Assembly: GCA_027924645.1 (NCBI GenBank)
Contig: BSBN01001365.1
Span: 62,001 to 126,000, forward strand
Length of the DNA stretch: 64,000 bases
Origin: Cunninghamia lanceolata
Taxonomy: Eukaryota > Streptophyta > Pinopsida > Cupressales > Cupressaceae
Reading direction: 5' to 3'
Shown here piece by piece: positions 22,884 through 33,335 of this stretch. The position numbers and the translations under genes are program-made. The notes below the pieces were generated by a model. The model saw only the letters and a program-made list of their open reading frames with translations, did no database searches and was not told the DNA's origin. Position 1 is the stretch's first letter. Every line of letters starts with the position of its first letter.

Positions 22884-23787
22884 CCATGGGAGATGGATTC
22901 ACTTAGAATCCATTATTGAGCTTATTTTCAGGTTATTGGATGAATTCAAGCTTCAATCAGCTAGGGTTTGAAGAGGATATTTGCAATCAGCTAGGGTTTG
23001 AAGATTGATATTCAGATTTGGTTCATATTTTGGCATATTTTCATCAATAAATTCTTGGAGAGGGTTTCTAGATGGATTGCTTGTCTTGGGAAGGCATATT
23101 TGGTGATTTTCATCACTCATACATGTTCTGATTTTTATGACAGCGGTCTGAAAATTGACATCAGTTGTAGATCTGGAGAGTTGATGTCAAAACTATTGAG
23201 GTTTCATGATCACATTTGCATCCTAACCCTAATCGCTTCACTTCTATGCATGGCCTCTTGGATTTTGAGGAGTATTTTGGCATTTGGCGCTAGGGTTTTG
23301 TGATCAGCAGCAGCTATAGGTTGATATCAGCGATCAAACATTGGTGTTGTCTTCTATTCTTCATCATCAATCATCTCTAGCAAGGCGTCAATCATTGGAG
23401 GATATCATCTTTGCATTGTATGAGGGTTTGATCACCATTTGAGGCATTTTTGTGCATCTTTGAAGATCTGATTTTGAAATCAGTCATGGCTGTCATGTAA
23501 CCAGATCTATGTATTTGATCCATGCCATTTCATATTCCGGGTATGTGCATAAAGCAACCAATTTCATCTCTTCAATTTGAAATTGTATTTCCAGTTGTTC
23601 TATCTATTTTATGGTCATCATTTGTTGTCATATGAATGTTATATTTGCACCTTTCCATCTTTATATCATATACAACATGCATGTGAAAACAAATCATCAA
23701 AATATCAAGTAAAACTCAAGAAAAACAAATCAGAAAATTCAGGACAGCAAGGTAAAAATTCAGTTTAGATTAGACAGGGTTCTTACA

Positions 23788-23825
23788 GTGGCATCAGAAC
23801 TCAACAAGAATCTAGTTAAGGGTTC
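23788..23825 (+). repeat. first 43-bp primer-site tail of LTR C (left 38 bp)
   Basis: Starts GTGGCATCAGAACTCAACAA right after the LTR end TTCTTACA and is cut by insertion of D; its last five bases TTACA are at 40180-40184. The second complete unit is 40185-40227. Confidence 0.8.
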
Positions 23826-25009
23826 TGTTGATGATGTTTTTGTGACACCACAACAATAGAATGAAATACTGAGTATCCTATCCTCTCTTGAACAAAGCTT
23901 CTCAGATGCTGAACTTCGTGATCGAATGAGACTGCTCCAAGGTTCCTTGAATGTCAGGTCTTGACATGCACAGGGATAGACTTAGTGAAATGATGTGATT
24001 TGTTGGTAATCACGAAGGGGACTTACGTGGGATTGCTCCATCTTCATGGACATGGATAAGTTCATTACTCCTAGGACTCGGATTTGTGGATGAATGGAAC
24101 TCCTTCACAAATGGACAACTTGGAATTCCTAAGTTCCACTCTTGAAGAGGCGTATGATTTTGCAATGAAGCTTCTAGAAAACTAATCCTGGCGAAAATCT
24201 AAAAGAAAATGCAAAAGCTGAATGAGGGTTCAGGAAACTAACTGATGGAAAAGACTACTGCTGAAGATGGAAACTGGAACTAGTCCTCTGCTTCGTCATG
24301 AGACAACAGCTAGGTAGGGATGGTGCTATCTTCTGAGGGGGAGTAAGGATTTTCAGACTGCTCTTGCAAGGGACATGGAATTGATCATGCAGAACAGTCG
24401 AAGTTAGACTTGGAATTAGTTCAGGCTAACCATACACGGTGATTTGCAGGCCACAGATCACCAATGGTATGAACAAACAAATTCAATCGTTCAACAGTAA
24501 TAATCTCCATCATTCTAACTAATGAAATACTGAAAGAAAATAGAAATGAAACAACTTAAATCTTGGAGCTTATGATTTGCTTCAAAGAAGTCAGAAAACC
24601 ATGCCACAATCCAAAGAATATTAAGAACACCAATCTTCAATGTCCATATATTGATTTGGGAATGTCTTACAACAATCTTGCTGATTCTTCAAAGTTCCTT
24701 TGCTCTAGAAATGGAGTGCAACAAAAATGAACAGCTAACTAACTACTTGCTCTAAGAGCATGAAAAATGAGAGAAGAAAGAAGACCCCTTCAAATGAGGC
24801 CCCTCAGCCTTTATATAGGCAAGCAGAATACAAAGAGGAGGTGAGGAGATCTGATCTCCTGAAAATCCGTGCAAACCCTAAAGAGATAGGGATGAACATG
24901 TCATAGGCTCCCTGGGATGCTGCCACCTGTCCTGGGAAAAGCTGCCATCTGTATTGGCTGACTAAGCTGCTTGGTAGGTAGGTGAGACCAGTCAACTGCC
25001 CAGCTCGAC

Positions 25010-25130
25010 CTGCTCCTTGGTCGCAAATTTCATGGTGAACAGGAATCCCCTTGTCCTGGTCGCAAATTTCAGGGTGAACAGGATTTTGTGACCTGGAATG
25101 ATTTTCTTCTTGGGCGCACAATCCAGGGGG
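25010..25130. repeat. GCGCAAATT/AATTTGCG motif cluster (D 3' LTR)
   Basis: Short inverted copies of a motif around TCGCAAATTYC alternate with spacers of 20-40 bp. The homologous cluster in the other LTR is 37515-37640. It belongs to the U3 part of the D LTR. Confidence 0.6.
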
Positions 25131-26159
25131 TCAAGGAACTTTTGCTGTGGAATTCCTTCCAGGCTGGAAATCAAGTCAATCCTGATGGAATTCTTGGAGT
25201 GATCCTTGGAATTTTGTCTCAGTGCTGTGTACTTTGGAATTGAAATTCCATCCCTTGCACTAGCACGGATCCTTGCTCTTGGCGTGGATTCTCGTTCTTC
25301 TCGATGGGTGGTGAACTTGAAGTGCATCCTCCTGGTTGTCCAAGGATTGATCCTCTAGTCTAGAACTAGAATCCTTTGACATTGCCTTCCTTGTGCCAGT
25401 CATGGTGAGCATTGGAAGAGAGGGGCGTGCTGATGAAATCAATGCCTTTGAATGGAGCAATGCCTTCATCTTCCCTTGGTATGCATGTGTAGTCTTCTTG
25501 TTATTGGAGCTCTTGGATCCTGAAATGGTCATCCTCCAACGCCTGAACTCTCTCTATCCATCCCGATTGTCCTGGATCATCCTTGTTGTCCTCCTCTCCG
25601 GTATTGGAACTCCATGATGCTTGAGATAGTCCTTGATCATCCTTGAGCTCTGTCTTCATGGAAGCTCATCCTCGTCCTGGATTCCTACAAAATAAGGGAA
25701 ACCCCGGGTAGTCATGTTGAACAAGATCCTTAAATGCAATGCAATCAAAAGATAAAACAGGAACTAAACTTGCATAATTGATCAAATTGACTTATGAATT
25801 CCTGAATAAACAACGGATTTTCTTCACTTTTTGGTATCTGTTGTGACCAAATCACACATCACCCCCATTAGGAATAGGGACCCCCCCTTTTTTTGGGAGT
25901 TCTGTGCTTTGCGTGAAGTTTTGATGATGTCCTGAGTTCTTTCAATTTCATCATCCTCTGCCAATCCAACAATGAGTCTCTCTCCTAGAAGGTTTTTGCG
26001 TTATAACTGGAGGTCTCATCTGGTATACAAACTTGTAAAAATGAAAAGTCTTGATCAACATTCTATTCTATTCATGAATAATGAAATCAATCCAATTGAA
26101 TGTTTGAGATCCTAAAAATGACTAAGTCAATGTACTTGAAAAATGGCCAGCTTGTAGAG

Positions 26160-26860
26160 GAAACTGAAATCTTGATCTCAAGCGCCACCTCCTAGAGGAA
26201 TTCAAATCCTTATCTAATGCGCCGTCCACAGGAGGATTTCAAAGGTTCTAACTACCGCGCCGAATTTAGAAGAAATCCATATGTTCAACCGCCGTGCCAC
26301 CTCCTAGAAGAAGATCTTCAACACTTAAACTACCGCACAATCTAGTGAGGGAGAATTCTAAGATCCCAACTGCCATGCCAAAAGAAAGGAATAACAAGAG
26401 GATTTCAGAAATTTGAACTACCGTGCCACCTTTAGAGGATTTCAACACCCTTAGCCGGCGCGCCAAAGCGAAAATATCTAGAGAATTTTAGAAGTGTCGA
26501 CCAACGCGCCAAGGTGAAAAGGTAAGTCCTAAATGTAATGTAAATTTTAGAAGATCAAGAGGAATTCAAAGTCCTCAACCAACGTGCCATCTAAAGAGAC
26601 GGAGGAATTTTGATTAGAATTGTTGTATGAAGGATTTCAAGCTAGAGGATCTCAAGAGTACCACCTGATCCGCCAAGATGAGATAGAGGAGGATTCTAAA
26701 ATCCTTAACTAATGCGCTGTCAAACAAGAAGGAAGATTTTTTGATACTTAATTAGCGCGCCAACCTCTAGGAGATTTTAAAGACCTTATCCAATGCCTTT
26801 AAAGGAATAAATTGCAACATTTAACTACTTCGCCTTATGATTTTCTAAAAAAGAAAGTTT
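26160..26860 (+). repeat. degenerate minisatellite, CCGCGCCA core (unit E)
   Basis: About a dozen units of 40-65 bp each contain a variant of AACTACCGCGCCACCT followed by a purine-rich TAGAGGA-type stretch and GATTTCAA. Examples of the core lie near 26180, 26260, 26290, 26405, 26455, 26500, 26580, 26670 and 26755. It sits upstream of the gene in E. Confidence 0.65.
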
Positions 26861-26968
26861 TTCATTGAAATTCAGGCCACATTGAATAAGGAGAGATGAA
26901 ATTAAATGATTTTCACTACATTTAATGAAGTCGGCGTAGGTAGTTAGGCATTTTCAATACTAATTTTG

Positions 26969-26977
26969 TATTTATAG
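26969..26977 (+). promoter_or_regulatory. candidate TATA box for the gene in unit E
   Basis: TATTTATAG lies about 160 bp upstream of a good splice donor and 410 bp upstream of the ATG. Position and sequence are plausible, but no start site is known. Confidence 0.35.
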
Positions 26978-27131
26978 CTGCTATTGCTTTCATTTTTATC
27001 ATTTTCAAGGAGCAGATTCGTCTTCAAGGAGCAGAAATAAGGTGATTTTATAAAGTGCAGGTTTGATTTTATCAATTTGAATTAGAAGTTGATCAAATTT
27101 CTCAAGGTATCAACCCAAGTCAGTCTATTGG

Positions 27132-27382
27132 GTAAGTCTGATCTGAACATTTCTAATCTGATTTCTTCTTTTATTTCATTTGATGCATTGAAAATTGTCT
27201 AAATGTTGGTAAAAATTAAGAAGATAAGTGAATTTATGATAAAATCCTTGAGTTTAGATGTCGTTATTTCTTGCAAAATTTCATATTACAAGGATAAAAT
27301 CAGAAATTCAATGCATTAAGGAAGCTGAAGTGGATTGATAATTATTTATATTTGAGGTTGCTTATTCATGTCTAGTCTGTAG
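27132..27382 (+). other. candidate 5'-leader intron of the gene in unit E
   Basis: Donor GG|GTAAGT at 27131/27132 and acceptor TCTGTAG|GTGC at 27382/27383 bound a 251-bp AT-rich segment ending four bases before the ATG at 27387. Leader introns just upstream of the start codon are common in plant genes. Prediction from splice consensus only. Confidence 0.4.
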
Positions 27383-27386
27383 GTGC

Positions 27387-30300
27387 ATGGCAATGACTTC
27401 AAAGGAGAGGCAAGCAAAGATCGGTATGGATGCTAAGGGCAAAGTTCCGGAGTCGAAGCTCGTTTCAAGGTGGACAAATGTTGGAGACACGAATATGGGC
27501 AACAACAACTTAGAAGACATCAAGTCAGTCCTTGAGGAACCCACTGGAGGTAGTCTTGCTAGAGCCATCATGAGGAGTGGAGCTATTGAAGCTGCTTGTT
27601 TTCCGCCAGCTCTACCTTGTTCAAAGATGATCATTGAGTGTGTTAAAAAGTATAACATGGGTAATAGGCAGATTATTGCCAAGGATGAAACAGTATTAGC
27701 TTATTTGCAAAAGGATGCAATTGGAGAGACCTTCAACATTCCAACTAAGGATAGAATGATCAGCATTTCTATACAACAAGGTCAACAAGAATATGGGGTT
27801 GATTCAAAGAGAAAGTTGCCGGAAATAAAGAGAGACTGGATGGCCAATCCATCCATGAAGTTCAATATGAATAATCCTCCACAGTTTCACAAATCAGATT
27901 TTCATCTTGAAATCGGATACTTGATCATGTTCCTCAACAGAATGACAGGAATGCCACAATCCGCTACCTTTCAACCTTGGATGTACTCTTTCATCAAGTT
28001 GATTCTCAGAGGGAAAATGATTGATTGGGTTGGGCTCATCAGTCAAAGCATACATGAACAGCTCATCAACTTTTCTAAGACCAAGTCATTTTATATGAGT
28101 TCCTATGTGGTGTACCTTATAGCAAGGAATGAAGTCTATTCAGGTTTGATGAAAAGAGAAGTTGGAATTGGGCCTAATAAGTACTTATCACATCAGTGTT
28201 ACCCTCAGTTGCATTTCAAGAATATCAATCATTATACAAGGTTCAATGATGCGTTTGCTATGTTCATTTTGAGGAAATTAAGAGGAGAGTTTCATAAAAG
28301 ATTATCAAATGCAGCAAGGGAGTTCATTGCGGCGTATGGACATTGGTATACTCAGCATGAAAGATACACTTACATAAGGATCCAAGGGTTTATCTCTTAT
28401 CCATACAGGTTACCAAGGTATCCAACCAACAGGATGGTGATGTTAGAAGTTTCAAGACAACTCCTGGAACTCATCAGGCTCCAAAAGTTGAAAAGGAAAG
28501 CCGGGATTCAGTTTCCACTTCTTCTTGGGCAGAATCTGGAGTGTCCATCGTTAGCAGCAGCTGAGTTTTCTAAGATAGAGCTTCAGACATATCATTTACA
28601 AACTCATGGCACCAAGAGGCTTAATTTTGATCCTTTTCAAGTTTGCTGGAAATACAACAGAGAATACAAGCATGTCATGCAATTAGAAGATCATTGGGCT
28701 AGTGTAAAAGATGAAGATGACCTTCGAACACTGCAATGTTCAAGACTCACTTGGGATTTAGTTAGAGCATCCAAAGTATTCAGATATCCAGATCAGTTCA
28801 CAGAGGATGATACTATATTGATAGATGAATTCGAAAATATAAAAGATTTGCCTTATACAGTTGATTGGTCAAGGAGGGATGCATCCGAAGAAGAGTTGAT
28901 GGAGCCAGTCCTAGCTATGACACAAGTATGTATAACTCAACTACTACAAGAGATGAATGATGAAGGGCGAGTTCTTACCTACAACAAGATGGACGACGAA
29001 GAACCAGGACAACATAGTGCACATGGTGGATTCCGACACAGTGAAAATGATCAAGGTGATAATCCAGTTAGAAAAAGGAAAAGACCTAGTCAAGACCAAG
29101 GAGAATCCAGTCGAAGACCTAAGAAGAGGAATAATCCATCTACTTCATCTAGTCTACAGGAAGGTACTTCAGATATTCATAATTCAATACAAGAAATTGA
29201 AGTAGTTGAAGAAACTACTTGGATTCCATCCAAAGAAATTCATTCAAGTCCAACTGTTGTAATAGAGGAGGATGATGTTGTTGATCAAGATGAAGAAGGT
29301 CAAGCAGAATCTGACGAAGAAGTCACACGTGTACAACATAATCAAGTACAAAGACAACAGGATCTTTCTACATTTCCACCTTGGTTGAGGCAGAGGATTG
29401 AAGAAAGTATAATTATAGAAACGTATCAGCCTGCTCCAGTTGAGGAATTGCTTGTAAATGCACAACAGAGTAATCATAAGAAGAAAGCAACTGTCTTTTC
29501 AAAGATTACTCAAGATTCTTCTGGAAATAGAAAGGTACATGTAGCTGTTCCTAGAGTTGAAAAGTATCTAGAAGACATGGCACCTGAAGATTATAATGTG
29601 ACTACTATTGGCATGGGTCCAATTACAGGGGAACAGATAGAGGAAGAACTTCAAGAATCAGTGAATAGTGTAAGAATCCTGTTAAAGCAAGAAAGAGAAG
29701 CTAAGCTAAAGGTTGAACAGGATTTCAATACACTAAAGCACTACATTCAACAAGTCATGCAACCTATCCAGCTGAAAGAAGCCACTCCAATACCTCCGTC
29801 CATTCTTCCACAAGAAACAGTGTCTCAAGTTGAAAATATGAGAACTTCATCTCAGATAATGAAGGGATGGATAGAAAAGACAGAAGAAAAAGCATATACC
29901 TATCTTGAAGAAATTGTGCAAGTTTATGATAGAGTCATCAATCTCAAGGATAGAGTTCAAGCTTTATTAAAAATATGTGCTGAATTCAAACTTATTAAGG
30001 AGCAATACATGCCACAGCTTAAAAGTTTGATGGAAACTCCATTGGAAGATCTAGTTCATGATAAGGTGGTTGGTAAAAATACTCCACATAACTTCACCAC
30101 TTGGTATTTCTCCCTTCACAACAAAGGGCAACTGGTTGATAAAATTGAAGTGGATATGTCAAGGATAAGAAGTGTTCTTCTAAGGACAGAAAATCATTTA
30201 TACACTACATTGACAACAATATGTAATCCTTATGGGGATGTTACCATTGAAAACATGAAGCAACAAGTTAAGGCATTCTACTTTCAGGATGATGGAGTTG

Positions 30301-30509
30301 ATGAAGGGCAGCTTGATAGCATATTCACACTTGCATTTCATCTTGGAGCAAATAAGTCTTGGATAAATGACTGGGAGAAGACACTTAGCGTCTATGAATC
30401 AGATGTGACAACAGTAGAAGGATCCATTAATGCTGCGACAAGTGTACCAATGGGAGATGTTAGTCAAGTTGTGTCTAGGTTCATTGCATCTCATAGTACT
30501 ATCATGTAA
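27387..30509 (+). CDS. intact 1040-residue ORF of unknown family (unit E)
   Basis: This is the only long uninterrupted gene in the window. The ATG at 27387 is followed by 1040 codons and a TAA. Visible parts: residues 1-130, mixed, with PTGGSLARAIMRSG; about 130-420, aromatic-rich helical region (HLEIGYLIMFLNRMTGM, QPWMYSFIKLILRG, YMSSYVVYLIARN, ARYxxAF-type), which in style resembles the capsid-like or plant-mobile-domain regions carried by some plant elements; about 555-585, a bipartite basic stretch (RKRKRPSQ...RRPKKR) likely to be a nuclear localisation signal; about 600-665, a strongly acidic Ser-rich linker (VIEEDDVVDQDEEGQ); about 750-795, a coiled coil (EEELQESVNSVRILLKQERE); and a helical C-terminal domain. 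No zinc knuckle, protease, RT, integrase or transposase triad was found. AATAAA signals follow at 30572 and 30595. Intactness suggests recent activity or selection. Function unknown. Confidence 0.7.
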   Translation: MAMTSKERQAKIGMDAKGKVPESKLVSRWTNVGDTNMGNNNLEDIKSVLEEPTGGSLARAIMRSGAIEAACFPPALPCSKMIIECVKKYNMGNRQIIAKDETVLAYLQKDAIGETFNIPTKDRMISISIQQGQQEYGVDSKRKLPEIKRDWMANPSMKFNMNNPPQFHKSDFHLEIGYLIMFLNRMTGMPQSATFQPWMYSFIKLILRGKMIDWVGLISQSIHEQLINFSKTKSFYMSSYVVYLIARNEVYSGLMKREVGIGPNKYLSHQCYPQLHFKNINHYTRFNDAFAMFILRKLRGEFHKRLSNAAREFIAAYGHWYTQHERYTYIRIQGFISYPYRLPRYPTNRMVMLEVSRQLLELIRLQKLKRKAGIQFPLLLGQNLECPSLAAAEFSKIELQTYHLQTHGTKRLNFDPFQVCWKYNREYKHVMQLEDHWASVKDEDDLRTLQCSRLTWDLVRASKVFRYPDQFTEDDTILIDEFENIKDLPYTVDWSRRDASEEELMEPVLAMTQVCITQLLQEMNDEGRVLTYNKMDDEEPGQHSAHGGFRHSENDQGDNPVRKRKRPSQDQGESSRRPKKRNNPSTSSSLQEGTSDIHNSIQEIEVVEETTWIPSKEIHSSPTVVIEEDDVVDQDEEGQAESDEEVTRVQHNQVQRQQDLSTFPPWLRQRIEESIIIETYQPAPVEELLVNAQQSNHKKKATVFSKITQDSSGNRKVHVAVPRVEKYLEDMAPEDYNVTTIGMGPITGEQIEEELQESVNSVRILLKQEREAKLKVEQDFNTLKHYIQQVMQPIQLKEATPIPPSILPQETVSQVENMRTSSQIMKGWIEKTEEKAYTYLEEIVQVYDRVINLKDRVQALLKICAEFKLIKEQYMPQLKSLMETPLEDLVHDKVVGKNTPHNFTTWYFSLHNKGQLVDKIEVDMSRIRSVLLRTENHLYTTLTTICNPYGDVTIENMKQQVKAFYFQDDGVDEGQLDSIFTLAFHLGANKSWINDWEKTLSVYESDVTTVEGSINAATSVPMGDVSQVVSRFIASHSTIM

Positions 30510-31505
30510 AAGGAATGTGATGTGGCATCTTTATCTTCTTGGGAAGCATGTCTCTATTGCCTCCTTCATTTAATAAAGTTAGCCTCTTTCATTTAATAAA
30601 ATAGGAGTTTGTTATAACTACTTGTGATGTGGCATGATTTGGTCTGCTGGCTTGGCCGATCGATCTTGACCCTTCTTTCATTTTGAGGTCTATAAAAGGG
30701 CTCTTGTTGCCCGCATTAAAAAAGGATTGAAGACTCTAGAATTGTTGCAAAAGCTCTCTGGAATAATATAAGACTCATTGTTTTGGTGATTCTATATATG
30801 TTTCTAAGTGTTGCATGGTTTGGATTTCTTCAAGCGAACATTAGGATTAGATTAAGTTTCCTTTAAGTTCATGTTAGTTGGTGGAAGGCTTTATTACTGT
30901 TTGTGGTGAAATCTCTATGTTCACACCATTTGTAGTTTGTGGCTTGCAAATTGCAGTGTATGATTAGTCTGAACAAAACTAAACTTCAATTTGATCCATA
31001 TGTTTGTTGAATATTTCATGAGCATAAGTGATTTAAACATCTTGTAAAACCTTAGAAGATTGCATCAATCTTGTGTAGTTGTCTATCTTGGCGAAGTAAG
31101 AATTGGTTTGATTTCACGTGAGCAGTAATTATCCTTGCATCTAGGATTAGATTAGTTCACTACACCTTTCGTTTTTTTTTTTTTTTTAATCAATTTGGTT
31201 AGAATTAGGATCAAGAAACATCATCGCAACATCATAAGTCATAAGCTGTAGTACTTAGATATTCCAGTGTTTATCTTCTCCTCCATTGAATCAACAACTT
31301 GTCGAACAATTGTGTAAGTCCCTTTGTGTTGACCAACATAATCATACTTAGTCACTGAGCTATCTCTTACAAAATCATAAGAAAGGAACCTTGGAGTCAT
31401 CTCGTTTGATCACTTCGTTCAGCATTCGAGAGGCTTTGCTCAAGAGAGAGTCAGATATTCTGTATTTCACTCTATTGTTGACTTGTCCAAAAACAAACAT
31501 CAACA
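30510..31505 (+). other. right part of unit E, non-coding
   Basis: Contains TATAAAAG at 30691-30698 and then about 800 bp without an open frame, including a T10+ run near 31171. It ends CATCAACA. It would be the promoter and R-U5 if E is a solo LTR. Confidence 0.45.
30572..30600 (+). terminator. candidate polyadenylation signals
   Basis: AATAAA at 30572-30577 and 30595-30600, 65-90 bp after the stop codon of the 1040-residue ORF. Spacing suits a plant 3' UTR. Confidence 0.4.
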
Positions 31506-31599
31506 GTATCCTTCACACTTGGACTAACCTTTCCTTCATTCTAGGATTACCAGGCATGCACAGGAGGAATTTCCAGGTGGTTAAGGAGTCCTTCCTGTT

Positions 31600-32540
31600 C
31601 AGGGCGCATTTTCACTGTCAATAGGAATCCTGTTGTCCAGGTCGCAAAATCCACTTCCTGCAGGAATTTGCGACCTGGAACATCCTCACTCCCTGGGCGC
31701 AAAATCCAATAGGTACTGGATTTTGCGACTAGGACAAAATTTCCTCTTGGGCGCAAATTCCTTTGCCTGCAGGATTTTGTGACTTTGACCAATTTTCCTG
31801 ATTTTTGGCTAAGGATTTATCATTTTGCTCATTTCTTTGCAAGGATAGACTTTTGATCAGGGATTCATCATTCAAATAGGATTCAGTATGAGAAGTACCT
31901 TCTATCCTCAAGGAATTCCAAATTTCAAGGTGTACCTCTCAGACTGGTAGGGAATATTCCTCCATGGCGCACTTTCAGATTGACTCGGAACTCCATCATG
32001 CAGGTCGCACATTCCACCTGGTCAGGGAATTTGCGACCAGGACATCTTTTCTTCCTGAGCGCAAATTCCAGCAGGAGCAGGAATTTGCGACTAGGACAAC
32101 TTTCATCCCTGAGCGTACATTCTAGTGGGTCATGGATTTTGCGCTCAGGACAACCTTCATGATTTTGGCTCAGGGTTTCATCATTGTGTTTTTTTGGCAA
32201 GGATAGATTTTCTTTACTTTGGTCAGAGACTCAATCATTTGAGACGAGATCTAGAATGAGAAACACCTCCCATCTCCCTTAGGGAATTCCAGATTCCATG
32301 GTGAAATTTTCCAGCTAGACAAGATTCTTCATGCCGGTACCCACAGACTGGATCAGGAATGCACTGGAATCCTGCTGTCTAGGAGCGCAAATTCCAGGAG
32401 GGTCAGGAATGTGTGACCTGGACAAATTTCCTCCAGGAGCGCAAATTCCACCTCCAGCTGGATTTTCCGACCTGGAATATATTCCACCTCCAACAGGAAT
32501 TTGCGACCAAGGACAAAATTCATCCTGGTTCAGGGAATCA
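31600..32540. repeat. palindromic GCGCAAATTCC array (D 3' LTR)
   Basis: Around twenty alternating forward and inverted copies of a motif near GGCGCAAATTCC / GGAATTTGCGACC are spaced 15-60 bp apart, often as opposed pairs able to form small hairpins (for example 31637-31675 and 31708-31728). The homologous array in the 5' LTR is 38420-39370. Confidence 0.7.
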
Positions 32541-32754
32541 TTCCTTCAGTTTAAGATTCCTTCCAGAGTATGGGTCTTGGAATGACTTTTGGGTTTACTG
32601 TTTTGAGATTTCGCTGAGTCTTGGACCTTTTAATCATTGGAAACCTTCTGGATCACAGCTTTAGGAGTTCGAAATAGGACATCATGCCGGGAGTGGAGAG
32701 GGTTCTAAGGTGGAAAGATGGATTTTGACATGGAATGACAAGCCTTGTTGAATT

Positions 32755-33010
32755 CAGGACCCTGGATTGGAACTTCGGGACAAGAATCTGGATAGACCTT
32801 GGAACGGGATTCTGGACAGGACTTTTGGATTGGACTTCCGGATCGGACTCCTGGAACAAGATTCTGGATTGGAACTTGGGAAAGAGAGTCCTGGACAGGA
32901 ACTTCTGGACAGAGACCCTTAGACTAGGACTCGGATAGGGACTCTTGGATTGGACTTCTGGACTGTATTCCTGGACTGGAGTCCAAGAATGATATCTTGA
33001 GTGGGACTGG
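32755..33010. repeat. GGACTTCTGGA minisatellite (D 3' LTR)
   Basis: Degenerate units of about 15-17 bp built on GGACTTCTGGAYTGGA run in tandem. The homologous stretch is 39615-39850 in the other LTR. Low-complexity; the long frames it creates are not taken as genes. Confidence 0.7.
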
Positions 33011-33335
33011 GGTCTGGAACAAGATTAGAACTGAGTTCCGTGCCGAGATCGGAGTGGGTTCACTTCTTAAGATGGAAAGATAAACTCCTCCCCGAGGATT
33101 GTCTAGGACAGGTAGTTAGGGTTCCAAACCCATGCAGGAGGAAATCCTATGTGTTCACTTCTTCGAGCATCCATGATCCATCTTGACTAGTAACATCATC
33201 CGCTGTCATGAGGACAGGCCAGAAAGTCCGGGATCAGGGCAAGAAACTGCAGGATCAAAGCAAAAATGATGGTGAAAGCGAGAAAAAAAGGGGGTCTCCA
33301 TTTGCAATGGGGTGATGTGTGAAAACGTCACAACA

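Larger units (their letters stand above)
25834..31510 (+). mobile_element. unit E: 5.67 kb insertion with D-like LTR termini and one intact gene
   Basis: E (25839-31505) is flanked by the TSD GTATC (25834-25838, 31506-31510) inside D's 3' LTR. It begins TGTTGTGACC...CACACATCACCCC and ends ACAAACATCAACA. Both ends match D's LTR ends in opposite orientation for roughly 20-55 bp. No second copy of a long terminal repeat was seen inside. A TATA box (TATAAAAG, 30691-30698) lies 0.8 kb before the right end, about where the D LTR has its own. Two readings fit: a giant solo LTR whose U3 carries a gene, or a non-autonomous element whose LTRs I cannot see. It contains one 1040-codon gene and a minisatellite. 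Confidence 0.75.
23826..33335 (-). repeat. 3' LTR of element D (split by unit E)
   Basis: The pieces 23826-25838 and 31511-33335 match 36309-40174 along their length with a low percentage of differences. The gap is filled by E. It contains degenerate minisatellite arrays described separately. Confidence 0.9.

Noticed and set aside
31600..32540. Regularly spaced short repeats suggesting a CRISPR-like array
   Set aside because: The units are inverted and degenerate with unequal spacing, inside a plant LTR; a CRISPR array has identical direct repeats.
32755..33010. Long frames on both strands with Trp/Asp/Ser-rich products
   Set aside because: They come from the GGACTTCTGGA minisatellite and change between the two LTR copies; no gene evidence.
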